From assembly GCF_002934665.1 (NCBI RefSeq), contig NZ_NIRS01000002.1, positions 62,001-126,000 of the forward strand: a DNA stretch of 64,000 bases, given 5' to 3'. Positions 1-9,732 of the stretch are shown here, one piece after another; the first letter of the stretch is position 1, and each line of letters starts with the position of its first letter. Below the pieces are notes generated by a model. The model worked only from the letters and a program-made list of their open reading frames with translations, ran no database searches and had not been told where the DNA came from. A program made the translations under genes and the position numbers. The stretch is from Pseudomonas laurylsulfatiphila (lineage in GTDB: Bacteria; Pseudomonadota; Gammaproteobacteria; Pseudomonadales; Pseudomonadaceae).

Positions 1-500
1 TTCCAGCGGTTTTCGCCGAGGTTGATCGGATCATCCTTGTCATAGCTGCCGGTAGGTACGTACAGGTAGGCGTTGAGGCTGAAAGTATCGCGGGCGCTGT
101 TAAGCAAGAACTTGATCGGTGCTGTCAGGATCAGGTCGCCGGTGCCGCTGGAATTTCCCAGTGCGGAAGCGTCGCCGCCGCTGGAAACGTGACCGAAAGG
201 CAAAAGGAACTGTGGGTCGATGGTGACTGAATCGCTCAACTGATAGACGTGCAGCAGACGCAGGATGCCGATGTCAGAGGTCAGGTTGAAATCTGAACTG
301 GCTTCACGCCCATGGACGCGCAGAGAGTCAGTGGTAGCGTGCTGGTAATAGACCACGCCGATGGTGGCACCCGCGGGGTATTGCTCGTAGTCACCCGGCG
401 CCACCTCCACGGCCAAAGTGGAAAAGGAAACGCCGATAAGCGTCAGCGCTGCCCATACCGATTTTTTAACCTCAGGAAGCAACAGTCTTATTGTTTTCAT
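1..500 (-). CDS. SphA/MetA-type transporter (phenol meta-pathway family), partial
   Basis: Reading leftward from the ATG at 498-500 gives 166 residues, open at the window edge, so the C-terminal part is missing. The start MKTIRLLL leads into a hydrophobic segment (about residues 16-30) that could be a signal peptide, although it is preceded by an unusually long charged stretch. The rest (YYQHATTDSLRV, YLYVPTGSYDKDDPINLGENRW) matches the outer-membrane family annotated as 'protein involved in meta-pathway of phenol degradation'. These are thought to be beta-barrel uptake proteins for aromatic or other hydrophobic compounds. It is divergent from the AraC regulator at 876, which may control it. 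Family call is from recognised motifs; the substrate is unknown. Confidence 0.75.
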   Translation of the reverse strand, partial: MKTIRLLLPEVKKSVWAALTLIGVSFSTLAVEVAPGDYEQYPAGATIGVVYYQHATTDSLRVHGREASSDFNLTSDIGILRLLHVYQLSDSVTIDPQFLLPFGHVSSGGDASALGNSSGTGDLILTAPIKFLLNSARDTFSLNAYLYVPTGSYDKDDPINLGENRW

Positions 501-875
501 TATGTCTGCCTTGCTCGGAAAACCCCTCACGGGGAACTTGGGTCTTTGACCTTCCTGGTCGTGCGCCGGGCATGCCTGGCGTACGGGTCGACATCCAACG
601 GCCATTCACACCGCATGTGTTTGTCGCTGACTCAAGGATGAGGCCGCCGTGCATCACACTTCTTGGCTCAGACGGAACCAAAAATATGCTCAGACGGCCC
701 TTCCGTCTCAGGTAGCTGGCGAGTAGCTGGAGGCTGTTGTAAAAGTTGTCCCAAGGCGTTTGCAGGCCGTTGCGTACAGGGAGCTTCGCTAACCGTCAAA
801 GAGCCCCGCCTGACAGAAAAAGCGAAGCAAACTATGGATCTATCCTGAAAATAAATTCAAAAAAGCAGGGGTACA
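501..875. promoter_or_regulatory. divergent intergenic region, transporter / AraC regulator
   Basis: No convincing gene lies in these 375 bases. They separate the starts of two divergent genes and must hold both promoters and, by inference, AraC sites. I see no clear -24/-12 or strong -35/-10 match. The only start-deciding element is AGGGG at 867-871 just before the TTG start of the AraC gene. Confidence 0.4.
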
Positions 876-1916
876 TTGCAATTGAACAAAGACGCTCGGG
901 AGTACTCCATAGTGATTCCGCAAACCGGTCGAAAGGTTCTGGCGGGCACAGACTGGTCTAGCGAAAGCGTTGACCTCACGACTCAAACCAACTCTTTCAA
1001 TGACCGGGTGGACTACTGGCGGGAAATGATCTTGCGACTGTTCGCCGACGTGGAAATCGGTGCAATCCCGAACCCCGATTTCTTCGGAAAAGTTCGCTCG
1101 CAAAAGTGTGAGTTCCTCCGCGTGAGCGATGTCGGAGCCGCAGCACAAGCTGTGAATCGACGGCACTTACAACCTACGTGCCGGGAAGAGGACAGATATT
1201 TTGCGGTACTGATGCTTGAAGGCACGGAGTGCCTGGAACAGGATGGCAACCGAGCGGTGATCCGGCCTGGCGATTTCTCCATCTACGATGCAACGCGGCC
1301 GCATTACTTGACGTTCGAGAATGACTGGAGGCAGATCATCGTCAGCGTACCCCGAACCTGCATCAATCAGTTGGTGGTAAACATGGAGTGCCGCACGGCA
1401 ACGCGGATATCCACTGACAGCCCTGTGGGAAGGGTCATGCGCTCCTTCCTGGAGAGCATTGCCTCGCAGATCGGGCAGTTCACTCCAATTGAAATGGCAC
1501 GGCTATCAGAGTCGATTACACATTTGATCGCGCTGACACTCGGCCATCTGCAGCCCATGGACTCTGAGCATTCGCGCTCACAGGCACTGACACTGATGCG
1601 GGTCAAAATCTACATTAACGACAACCTGGGCAACCCCACACTCAGCGCGCAGCAAGTTTCCCTGGCAACGGGGGTCTCCGTTCGCTACATCAACAAGCTG
1701 TTCGAACAGGAAGGTGTTTCCCTGATGCGCTACGTGCTGCGTCGGCGACTAGAGCGCTGCAGCAGCGATCTTCTCAATCCGATCAATACAGCGCATCGAA
1801 TATCCGACATTGCCTTTCGCTGGGGCTTCAATGACCTTTCCCATTTCAGCCGGGTCTTCCGGGAATTCTATGGTGTAGCGGCCAGAGAATGGCGGGAGTC
1901 ACAAACGAAGCGATGA
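876..1916 (+). CDS. AraC-family transcriptional regulator
   Basis: 346 residues. The N-terminal two thirds (from about FNDRVDYWREMIL) resemble the AraC_binding_2 sensor domain found in FeaR/XylS-like activators, with the typical segment GDFSIYDATRPHYLTF. The C-terminal 100 residues form the double helix-turn-helix: NPTLSAQQVSLATGVSVRYINKLF, then ISDIAFRWGFNDLSHFSRVFREFYG, a clear AraC signature. The chosen start is TTG at 876 with AGGGG five bases upstream; a later start is possible. It probably activates the divergent transporter gene in response to an aromatic or related compound. The effector cannot be read from sequence. Confidence 0.88.
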   Translation: MQLNKDAREYSIVIPQTGRKVLAGTDWSSESVDLTTQTNSFNDRVDYWREMILRLFADVEIGAIPNPDFFGKVRSQKCEFLRVSDVGAAAQAVNRRHLQPTCREEDRYFAVLMLEGTECLEQDGNRAVIRPGDFSIYDATRPHYLTFENDWRQIIVSVPRTCINQLVVNMECRTATRISTDSPVGRVMRSFLESIASQIGQFTPIEMARLSESITHLIALTLGHLQPMDSEHSRSQALTLMRVKIYINDNLGNPTLSAQQVSLATGVSVRYINKLFEQEGVSLMRYVLRRRLERCSSDLLNPINTAHRISDIAFRWGFNDLSHFSRVFREFYGVAAREWRESQTKR

Positions 1917-2243
1917 TTGGCGTGCATCTGCTGGCCGCCGTACCGCTTCGCATCCTGTGTCCAGCGCATGGCGCTCACAGAACGCCATCAGTTTTTTTTC
2001 AAAGCCTTTGCCTTTGCATCGTGGCGATACCGCGACATTGATCAGGGGCATTTCCGCTTGCTCCTGACGCATCACCAGCAACCCCACGACTTCCAGGTTG
2101 TCCGTCACCACGAAGGTATCGGTCTCGACCAGCACTTGCCGATAGTCGTCCAGCATCGGTGCCGGCTTTCTGCCGATCCTTGCCCGGTAAAAGAACCGAA
2201 TGCACCAGGCTTTTTCGTCTAACGTGAATTGAAGCGTTTGCAT
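1899..2243 (-). pseudogene. truncated GNAT acetyltransferase
   Basis: 114 residues. The N-terminal part looks like a normal GNAT N-acetyltransferase, and RCKGKGF (about residues 81-87) is the acetyl-CoA pyrophosphate-binding motif. After ALDTG the family should continue through the last beta strands and the Tyr-containing helix, but here the reading frame runs into ADARQSSLRL and stops inside the 3' end of the AraC gene (18-base overlap). The final conserved third is missing. The start is sound (GGGGA eight bases upstream of ATG). I infer a 3'-deleted remnant, probably inactive; a short active variant is not excluded. Confidence 0.6.
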
Positions 2244-2273
2244 GATCTATTCCCCTGAAAATGGAGTTCGACG

Positions 2274-2729
2274 ATGAAAACTATCGCTTCCTGGCTGTCG
2301 GTTACGTTTCTTGGGCTGGTGCTCGGCGGCTGTTCGGCGGTCGGCGCCGGGAGCGGTGGCGCTGGCGAGACGGAGATTCGTTCGGGGAAAATCGAGCAGA
2401 TTACACTCACCCAGATGCAGACCAATCACGATAGCGGCGTCGGCGCCATATTGGGTGGTATTGGCGGTTTAGCCTTGGGAAGCCTGGTCGGCCAGGGGAC
2501 CGGTCGGGATGTGGCGATGGTTGCCGGTGCCCTCGCTGGCGGGGTAGGCGGCAATTACATCGAAAAGAAAAAGTATGATCAGCCCGTGGACGCTCAGCAG
2601 ATCGTCGTTCGGACCCACAGCGGCGTACTGGTTCAGGTGACCCAGCCAATCAATCCGGCGCTGGCAAAAGGCATGAACGTTTATGTCGAGGGCACCGGTA
2701 ACGAAGCGCGGGTAGTACCGCAAAGTTAG
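2274..2729 (+). CDS. glycine-zipper outer-membrane lipoprotein (SlyB/Pcp-like)
   Basis: 151 residues. A lipoprotein signal peptide ends in LVLGGC, so Cys20 is the likely lipidated residue. The middle (GVGAILGGIGGLALGSLVGQGTG, then GALAGGVGGNYIE) is a glycine-zipper 2TM segment as in SlyB and other outer-membrane lipoproteins. The C-terminus (QIVVRTHSGVLVQVTQP) is the usual small beta domain of this family. Likely role is envelope integrity. The last codons are followed by an imperfect tandem copy of AGTACCGCAAAGTT that spans the stop codon. Confidence 0.85.
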   Translation: MKTIASWLSVTFLGLVLGGCSAVGAGSGGAGETEIRSGKIEQITLTQMQTNHDSGVGAILGGIGGLALGSLVGQGTGRDVAMVAGALAGGVGGNYIEKKKYDQPVDAQQIVVRTHSGVLVQVTQPINPALAKGMNVYVEGTGNEARVVPQS

Positions 2730-2801
2730 TACCGCAAAGTTAGTGGCGGCCACCTTCGCTCACCGGACAGGCCCGTCAGAATGCCGCTCGACCCGCCCGC
2801 G

Positions 2802-3260
2802 ATGAAAGTCGGTGTCATCTCCGACACCCACGGCCTGCTCCGGCCCGAAGCCATCGCCGCCCTGCTGGGCTGCGATTGCATCATTCACGCCGGCGACATC
2901 GGCAGCGCGCACATCCTCGACCAATTGGCGGCCATTGCACCGGTGCACGGGGTGCGTGGCAACAACGACCTGGACGCGCCCTGGGCGCGCGAACTGCCCG
3001 ACTGTCTGCGCCTGGACCTCAACGGCTGGAAGGTGCTGCTGGTGCATGACATCGCCGACCTTGCAATCAATCCTGATGAGCGTGTCGACCTGGTGATCTG
3101 CGGCCACTCCCATAAACCAGGCATCGAATGGCGCGGCGCACGACTGTTCCTGAATCCGGGCAGCGCCGGGCGTCGACGCTTCAAGTTGCCGGTCACCCTG
3201 GCGCTGCTGGACCTGTCTGCACAGTCCATCGAACCTCGGCTGGTATCACTGCTCGACTGA
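2802..3260 (+). CDS. YfcE/MJ0936-family metallophosphoesterase
   Basis: 152 residues from the ATG at 2802; an in-frame ATG at 2781 would add seven residues and I prefer the internal start because MKVGVISDTHG is the canonical beginning of the family. Metal-binding motifs are present in order: DTH near the start, AGD (HAGDIG), GNND (VRGNNDLD), a later H (LVHDI), and GHSH (CGHSHKP). NPGSAGRRR near the C-terminus is also typical. It is a predicted cytoplasmic two-metal phosphodiesterase of unknown substrate. It stands alone upstream of the sulfur region. Confidence 0.85.
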   Translation: MKVGVISDTHGLLRPEAIAALLGCDCIIHAGDIGSAHILDQLAAIAPVHGVRGNNDLDAPWARELPDCLRLDLNGWKVLLVHDIADLAINPDERVDLVICGHSHKPGIEWRGARLFLNPGSAGRRRFKLPVTLALLDLSAQSIEPRLVSLLD

Positions 3261-3304
3261 TTCATCTGCCAGGCACCGCTCTCCCTTCGCGTCATAAATA
3301 CCCT

Positions 3305-3394
3305 AAAGGAATATTAAAATAATTATTAATTCCTTTGAAGAATATAAACAATCTCCTATAACTGTCCGAAATGGAACACCTCGCAAGTGTTTCC
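3305..3394. promoter_or_regulatory. two inverted repeats upstream of msuE (candidate activator sites)
   Basis: A perfect 8-base inverted repeat, AAAGGAAT (3305-3312) and ATTCCTTT (3329-3336), sits in a very AT-rich stretch. A second, imperfect one follows: GGAACAC (3373-3379) and GTGTTTCC (3387-3394). They lie about 90-180 bases upstream of the sigma-54 promoter at 3486, the usual distance for enhancer sites of sigma-54 activators, so I suggest SfnR and/or CysB/IHF-type binding. The binder is inferred, not seen. Confidence 0.4.
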
Positions 3395-3485
3395 AGGCAA
3401 ACAGCGATTCAACAAAAATTGCCTGACAGCAACACACCAACCAAAAAAACAAAATAAATCCCTTTGTTTTCATGGAGATAAAAAC

Positions 3486-3501
3486 TGGTTCGGTTCTTGC
3501 T
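3486..3501 (+). promoter_or_regulatory. sigma-54 promoter of msuEDC-sfnR
   Basis: TGGTTCGGTTCTTGCT matches the sigma-54 consensus TGGCACG-N4-TTGCW at all key positions: GG at -24 (3487-3488) and GC at -12 (3499-3500), exactly 12 bases apart. The start site would fall near 3512, giving a leader of about 40 bases to the msuE ATG at 3551. It also rules out the ATG-like codon at 3497 as the msuE start. Confidence 0.75.
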
Positions 3502-3550
3502 GAGCACTGCCACCGACTCTGTTTGTAGAGCGACAGCACAGGAATTGAAC

Positions 3551-4111
3551 ATGACTGCCCCCTTGAACGTAATCGCTGTATCCGGCGGTGCCTACCGCCC
3601 TTCTCGCACCCAGGTACTCAGCCAGGCCATTCTCGACGAGTTCGCCAACCGTCTGAATATGGTGGGCCGGGTCATCGAGCTGGCCGACCTCGCCCGCGAC
3701 GTGGGCGGTGCCCTCAGCCGCCAGGAGCTGCCGGCCGAGGTAGAGGCGCAACTGCAAGCCATCGAAAACGCCGACCTGTTGATTGTCGCTTCGCCGGTCT
3801 ATCGCGGTTCCTATCCGGGCCAGCTCAAGCACCTGTTTGACCTGATCGGTCAGGACACCCTGATCGACACGCCGGTGCTGCTCGCCGCTACCGGTGGCAG
3901 CCCTCGTCACGCGCTGGTGATCGATCACCAGCTACGGCCACTGTTCAGTTTCTTCCAGTCGCTGACCCTGCCGCTGGGTGTGTACGCCAGCGAATCGGAC
4001 TTCCGCGATTACCGCATCGACTGCGAGCTGCTGCAGGCGCGCATCGGCCTGGCCGTAGAACGCGCCCTGCCCTTTTTCAGCCGCCACCAACGCCTGCGCC
4101 AGAGCGCCTGA
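3551..4111 (+). CDS. msuE: NADH-dependent FMN reductase MsuE
   Basis: 186 residues. It supplies reduced FMN to the sulfonate monooxygenases encoded next to it. The sequence has the flavodoxin-like NAD(P)H:FMN reductase features of the SsuE/MsuE family: [18 protein letters not shown] at the N-terminus (FMN phosphate loop), [25 protein letters not shown] in the middle, and LAATGG later. Start is ATG 3551 with AGGAA upstream; the in-frame codon at 3497 lies inside the sigma-54 promoter. It is the first gene of msuE-msuD-msuC-sfnR, with msuD starting six bases after the stop. Confidence 0.92.
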   Translation: MTAPLNVIAVSGGAYRPSRTQVLSQAILDEFANRLNMVGRVIELADLARDVGGALSRQELPAEVEAQLQAIENADLLIVASPVYRGSYPGQLKHLFDLIGQDTLIDTPVLLAATGGSPRHALVIDHQLRPLFSFFQSLTLPLGVYASESDFRDYRIDCELLQARIGLAVERALPFFSRHQRLRQSA

Positions 4112-4116
4112 GGAGC

Positions 4117-5268
4117 ATGTCGATGAATGTTTTCTGGTTCCTGCCGACCCACGGCGACGGCCACTTCCTTGGCACCAGCCAGGGCGCGCGCCCGGTGACC
4201 CTCAACTACCTCAAGCAGATCGCCCAGGCGGCGGATGGCCTGGGTTACTACGGGGTGCTGATTCCTACCGGGCGCTCCTGCGAGGACTCCTGGGTCATCG
4301 CATCGGCGCTGGCGCCGTTGACCGAACGCCTGCGTTATCTGGTGGCGATTCGTCCGGGGATCATCTCGCCGACGGTATCGGCACGCATGGCCGCTACCCT
4401 TGACCGATTATCCGGCGGACGCTTGCTGATCAATGTGGTGACCGGGGGGGATCCGGACGAAAACCGCGGCGATGGCATCCACTTGAGCCATGCCGAGCGT
4501 TACGAAGTCACCGATGAATTCCTGCAGATCTGGCGCCGAGTGCTGCAAGGCGAGTCCGTGGATTTCCATGGCAAGCACTTCCAGGTGGAAAACGCCAAGG
4601 CCCTCTATCCACCGGTTCAGAAGCCCTACCCGCCCTTGTATTTCGGCGGTTCTTCGGATGCGGCCCATGACCTGGCGGCCGAGCAGCTGGATGTCTACCT
4701 GACGTGGGGTGAGCCGCCGGCTGCGGTGGCGCAAAAGATCGCCGATGTCCGCGCCCGGGCAGCCCGGCACGGGCGGACCGTGAAGTTCGGTATCCGCCTG
4801 CATGTGATCGTGCGCGAGACCGCAGACCAAGCCTGGCAGGCCGCCGACCGACTGATCGAGCACATATCCGACGAGACCATTGCCGCCGCGCAAAGGTCAT
4901 TCGCACGCTTCGACTCCGAAGGCCAGCGGCGCATGGCCGCGCTGCATGACGGTCGCCGGGACAATCTGGAAATCTCCCCCAACCTGTGGGCCGGCGTCGG
5001 CCTGGTACGCGGTGGCGCAGGCACAGCATTGGTCGGCGATCCACAACAGGTGGCTGCACGGATCAAGGAATACGCCGACCTTGGCATCGATAGCTTCATT
5101 TTCTCCGGTTACCCGCATCTCGAAGAAGCCTATCGCTTTGCCGAGCTGGTCTTCCCGTTGCTGCCCGAACCCTATGCCAGCCTGGCAGGTCGGGGCGTAA
5201 CCAATCTCACCGGCCCCTTTGGCGAAATGATCGCCAACGATGTCCTGCCACGGACACACACACCATGA
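4117..5268 (+). CDS. msuD: FMNH2-dependent alkanesulfonate/methanesulfonate monooxygenase MsuD
   Basis: 383 residues, full length for the SsuD/MsuD group of bacterial luciferase-like monooxygenases. It cleaves the C-S bond of sulfonates to release sulfite, using FMNH2 from MsuE. Signature segments: [64 protein letters not shown] and [27 protein letters not shown]. The GDPDE variant is usual in Pseudomonas homologues. An in-frame ATG at 4123 has better spacing from AGGAG (4111-4115), but MS-N-FWF aligns with SsuD, so both starts are plausible. Methanesulfonate versus longer alkanesulfonates as substrate is inferred from operon context. Confidence 0.92.
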   Translation: MSMNVFWFLPTHGDGHFLGTSQGARPVTLNYLKQIAQAADGLGYYGVLIPTGRSCEDSWVIASALAPLTERLRYLVAIRPGIISPTVSARMAATLDRLSGGRLLINVVTGGDPDENRGDGIHLSHAERYEVTDEFLQIWRRVLQGESVDFHGKHFQVENAKALYPPVQKPYPPLYFGGSSDAAHDLAAEQLDVYLTWGEPPAAVAQKIADVRARAARHGRTVKFGIRLHVIVRETADQAWQAADRLIEHISDETIAAAQRSFARFDSEGQRRMAALHDGRRDNLEISPNLWAGVGLVRGGAGTALVGDPQQVAARIKEYADLGIDSFIFSGYPHLEEAYRFAELVFPLLPEPYASLAGRGVTNLTGPFGEMIANDVLPRTHTP

Positions 5269-5323
5269 GCCTGACGTTAGCGACCTGCCTGGCAGGCACC
5301 ACCCAACAATCGAGGAATTGCGC

Positions 5324-6511
5324 GTGAGCACCCAACTACAGACTGCTGTCCTGAGCCCCTTGCAGATCGCGCGCAAACTGGCCGCCACCTTTGCCGAAAC
5401 GGCCGCTGAACGGGACGAGCACGGTGGCACGCCAAAGGCCGAGCGCGACGCCCTTCGTCACAGCGGCTTGCTGGCCCTGAGCATTCCGACCCAGTTCGGT
5501 GGCTTGGGGGCCGACTGGAGCGAGACGCTCGGCGTGGTTCGCGAGTTTGCCAAGGTCGACAGTTCGATCGCCCACGTCTTCGGCTTCCAGCACCTGATGC
5601 TGGCCACCGTGCGACTGTTTTCGCGGCCCGAGCAGTGGCAGCCCTGGTTTGAACAGACCGCCCGCAACAACTGGTTCTGGGGTAATGCACTCAACCCGCT
5701 CGACACCCGCACAGTGGTGAAGAAGTTCGATGGCTGGCGTGAGTTTTCCGGCAGGAAAAGTTTCTGCTCCGGTGCCAGCGACTCGGAAATGCTGATTGCT
5801 TCAGCGGTCGACGAAAGCGCCGGCGGCAAGCTGCTGATCGCCGCCATTCCCAGTGGACGTACCGGCATTACCCTGCATGGCGACTGGGACAACATGGGCC
5901 AGCGCCAGACCGACAGCGGCAGCGCAACCTTTGAGCGTGTGCGGGTGGAAGAGTCGGAGCTGCTGCTGGATCCGGGTCCCTTGAGCACCCCCTTTGCCTG
6001 CCTGCGCCCGCTGATCGCCCAACTGCACTTTGCCCATATTTTCCTTGGCATCGCCGAAGGGGCTTTCGAGGAAGCCCGTCATTACACGCTCAAGGAGGGA
6101 CGTCCGTGGTTCACCTCCAAGGTCCGCCATGTCAGCGAAGACCCCTACATCCTGCGTCACTATGGCGAGTTCTGGGTCGGCCTGGAAAGCACCCGTGTAC
6201 TGGTTGAACGCGCCGCGGCACAGCTCGACGAAGCCTGGCGCAAGGGCCACAACCTGGGCAGCGAGGAGCGTGCGCAACTGGCGCTGTCGATCGCCAGCGC
6301 CAAAGTGACGGCGACCCGTACCGGCCTGGACCTGTGCACCCGTTTGTTTGAAGTCACCGGGGCGCGCGCGACTCACGCCTCGCTGCGGTTCGATCGTTAC
6401 TGGCGCAACCTGCGCACCCAGACGCTGCATGACCCGGTGGACTACAAAATTCACGAGTTGGGTGACTGGGCGCTGAACCAGAACCGCCCTATTCCCACTT
6501 TCTACTCATAA
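5324..6511 (+). CDS. msuC: acyl-CoA dehydrogenase-like flavin monooxygenase MsuC (methanesulfinate)
   Basis: 395 residues from a GTG at 5324 with GAGGA seven bases upstream; a longer frame back to 5240 overlaps msuD and lacks a ribosome site. It has the acyl-CoA dehydrogenase/class D flavin monooxygenase fold: [11 protein letters not shown] in the N-domain, [13 protein letters not shown] and [14 protein letters not shown] in the beta domain, and [22 protein letters not shown] at the C-terminus, as in the DszC/SfnB relatives. In the msu pathway it uses FMNH2 to oxidise methanesulfinate to methanesulfonate, feeding MsuD. Function is from the known P. aeruginosa gene order msuE-msuD-msuC followed by a sigma-54 activator gene. 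Confidence 0.85.
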   Translation: MSTQLQTAVLSPLQIARKLAATFAETAAERDEHGGTPKAERDALRHSGLLALSIPTQFGGLGADWSETLGVVREFAKVDSSIAHVFGFQHLMLATVRLFSRPEQWQPWFEQTARNNWFWGNALNPLDTRTVVKKFDGWREFSGRKSFCSGASDSEMLIASAVDESAGGKLLIAAIPSGRTGITLHGDWDNMGQRQTDSGSATFERVRVEESELLLDPGPLSTPFACLRPLIAQLHFAHIFLGIAEGAFEEARHYTLKEGRPWFTSKVRHVSEDPYILRHYGEFWVGLESTRVLVERAAAQLDEAWRKGHNLGSEERAQLALSIASAKVTATRTGLDLCTRLFEVTGARATHASLRFDRYWRNLRTQTLHDPVDYKIHELGDWALNQNRPIPTFYS

Positions 6512-6524
6512 GCGAGGGAGCCCC

Positions 6525-7628
<1,104 letters not shown>

Positions 7629-7658
7629 TTGCCCGTCACTGCCGCCGCCAATACTGAC

Positions 7659-8705
7659 TCAGACGCCGACCCGCTCGACCCGATCAGCGATCTGTCGTGC
7701 CTGTTGCAGCAATACGTCCACTCCGCCACCGGCTGTTTCCACGCGCACCCGCAGGCGACCCAACGCACGGCCCTGGATGCGCTCGATACCCCCTTGCACC
7801 AGGTGCGTACGGCAACCGAACAGCGCGGCGATGGCCGACAACTCCGGCTCGTGGCCGCTGGCACCGGTGTAGTGCAGATCGAGCAGGATCGCGGCCGACG
7901 CCTGCGCTGACGGAACGTCATGCCCGGCTGGCTGCAGTGTGCCAAGCAAGGCACGGGTGACGTCGTGTTGCGGGTCACCGAACACTTGCCAGACGTCGCC
8001 TTGCTCGACCACCCGGCCTTGCTCCAGGACCACCACACGGTCACAGAGGTCGCGGATCACCTCCATCTCGTGGGTGATCAGCACGATGGTCAGCCCCAGG
8101 CGGCGATTGATGTCGCGCAGCAACGCCAGAATCGCCTGGGAGCTCTGCGGATCAAGTGCCGAGGTCGCCTCGTCGCACAGCAACAGATCAGGCTGCAACA
8201 CCAGCGCCCGGGCAATGCCGACCCGCTGCTTTTGCCCGCCGGAGAGCTGCGCCGGGTACGCGTCACGCTTGTCCTGCAGCCCCACAAGCTGCAACAGCTC
8301 GTCGACTCGGTGCTCACGCTCGGCACGCCCGATGCCCGCCAGCCGCAGCGGCAGGCCGACGTTGTTGCCGACGGTCTGGGAGGCCATCAGGTTGAAGTGC
8401 TGGAAGATCATCCCGGTGCGCTGACGCAAGCCTGCCAGGCGTGCACGATCGAAACCGACGATGTCCTCGCCCTCGATCAATACCTGGCCGCTGCTCGGTT
8501 GTTCCAGACGGTTGAGCGAGCGCAGCAGCGAGGATTTACCCGCGCCGCTGCGACCGATGATACCGAACACTTCACCGCGGCGAATGTCCAGGTTGATGTC
8601 GTGCAGCGCTTGCACGCTCTGCTGCCCGACCCGGTAATGCTTACCCAGGCCCACCAGCCGTATATGCACGGCGGCAGCCAGGGCCTGTGGATTGAAACTG
8701 ACCAT
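7659..8705 (-). CDS. metN: MetN-type ABC transporter ATPase
   Basis: 348 residues from the ATG at 8703-8705 with AGGA nine bases upstream; a longer frame to 8789 would run through a REPIN repeat and is rejected. Walker [10 protein letters not shown], signature [15 protein letters not shown] and Walker [15 protein letters not shown] are intact, followed by the C-terminal ACT-like NIL domain (from about LGTLQPAG) that gives methionine-family ATPases their feedback inhibition. It is the last gene of sfnB-(LLM)-metI-metQ-metN and is separated from metQ by a REPIN hairpin. In this context the cargo is probably an organosulfur compound rather than, or as well as, methionine. It converges with sfnR, with 30 bases between the stops. 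Confidence 0.88.
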   Translation of the reverse strand: MVSFNPQALAAAVHIRLVGLGKHYRVGQQSVQALHDINLDIRRGEVFGIIGRSGAGKSSLLRSLNRLEQPSSGQVLIEGEDIVGFDRARLAGLRQRTGMIFQHFNLMASQTVGNNVGLPLRLAGIGRAEREHRVDELLQLVGLQDKRDAYPAQLSGGQKQRVGIARALVLQPDLLLCDEATSALDPQSSQAILALLRDINRRLGLTIVLITHEMEVIRDLCDRVVVLEQGRVVEQGDVWQVFGDPQHDVTRALLGTLQPAGHDVPSAQASAAILLDLHYTGASGHEPELSAIAALFGCRTHLVQGGIERIQGRALGRLRVRVETAGGGVDVLLQQARQIADRVERVGV

Positions 8706-8744
8706 GAACGAAAGTCCTGAACAAACAAAAGTGACCATGTTCCC

Positions 8745-8837
8745 TGTGGCGAGGGAGCTTGCTCCCGCTGGGCCGCGAAGCGGCCCCAAAAGATGGGACT
8801 GCTACGCAGTCCAACGGGAGCAAGCTCCCTCGCCACA
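8745..8837. repeat. REPIN-like cruciform between metQ and metN
   Basis: The outer arms at 8745-8767 and 8815-8837 are a perfect 23-base inverted repeat. Inside sit two further perfect hairpins: GGGCCGC/GCGGCCC (8770-8776, 8780-8786) and GGACTGC/GCAGTCC (8796-8802, 8806-8812). The arm sequence is of the Pseudomonas REP type and differs from the family at 38.9, 43.6 and 51.5 kb. In the metQ-metN transcript it would fold as a strong structure. Confidence 0.85.
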
Positions 8838-8863
8838 GAAAGAGTGTTCGTCTTGGCTACCGG

Positions 8864-9634
8864 TCAGAAGCCCGGAGCGATCTGGCCTTTGTAGCGGGTC
8901 AGGATGAAATCGCGCACTTGCGGCGAATTCAGGGCCTTGGCCAGCTTCTGGATACCCGGATCATTGATGTTGTCCGGACGGGCGACCAGGAACTCGACGT
9001 ACAGGTCCTTGCCCTTCTCGACGATCAACGCGCTGTTGGTGTCGATACCGGCCTCCAGTGCATAGTTGGCAAAGACGAACGCCAGGTCCACCTGGCTGAC
9101 CGCACGGGCCAGCAAGGCGCCTTCCAGTTCACGAATCTTCAGTTTGTGCGGGTTCTCGACGATGTCGTGTTGCGTCGCCAGGGTATTGCTCGGGTCCTTG
9201 AGCTTGATCAAACCGGCTTCGTGCAACAACACCAGGGCGCGCCCGGTGTTCACCGGATCGTTGGGAATGGCGACACTGGCGCCCTCGGGCAGATCGGCGA
9301 GTTTTTTGATCCGGGTCGAATAGGCGCCGAACGGCTCGATGTGCACGCCCACTACCGGTACCAGGTCGGTGTGCCGGGTCTTGTTGAAGTCATCGAGGAA
9401 CGGCCGGTACTGGTAGTAGTTGGCGTCGAGGTTTTTCTCGGACAGTTGCAGGTTCGGCTGGATGAAGTCGCTGAAGACCTTGATGTCCAGATCGACCCCC
9501 TCCTTGGCCAGCACCGGTTTGACGAACTCCAGTATCTCCGCGTGGGGCACCGGGGTGGCGCCCACCACCAGTTTTTCGTTGGCGTGGGCGCTCAGGGATA
9601 AAACGGCAGCGAGGGCGGCCAGGGTCTTTTTCAT
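8864..9634 (-). CDS. metQ: MetQ/NlpA-family substrate-binding protein
   Basis: 256 residues. I chose the ATG at 9632-9634 because GGAG lies eight bases upstream; the ATG at 9640 is only two bases from it. The signal peptide MKKTLAALAAVLSLSAHA is followed by NEKLVVGATPVPHAEILEFV, the standard start of MetQ proteins. There is no lipobox cysteine, so it should be a free periplasmic protein rather than a lipoprotein. Family motifs NYYQYRPFLDDFN, VPVVGVHIEPFGAYS and IPNDPVNTGRALVLL are present. It feeds MetI/MetN; a sulfur compound is the expected ligand from the operon. Confidence 0.88.
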   Translation of the reverse strand: MKKTLAALAAVLSLSAHANEKLVVGATPVPHAEILEFVKPVLAKEGVDLDIKVFSDFIQPNLQLSEKNLDANYYQYRPFLDDFNKTRHTDLVPVVGVHIEPFGAYSTRIKKLADLPEGASVAIPNDPVNTGRALVLLHEAGLIKLKDPSNTLATQHDIVENPHKLKIRELEGALLARAVSQVDLAFVFANYALEAGIDTNSALIVEKGKDLYVEFLVARPDNINDPGIQKLAKALNSPQVRDFILTRYKGQIAPGF

Positions 9635-9732
9635 GCTCATGACTCCAGAATGATCGGAAAGTGGCCGTCGTGAGGTGGACGTAGGGCCTGCAGCAGCGAT
9701 ACCCGGCTGCTGCGTTCGGGTAGATCAGGCGC

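Noticed and set aside
8706..8789. Upstream extension of metN
   Set aside because: Runs through the REPIN; the ATG at 8705 has AGGA at good spacing and fits MetN length.
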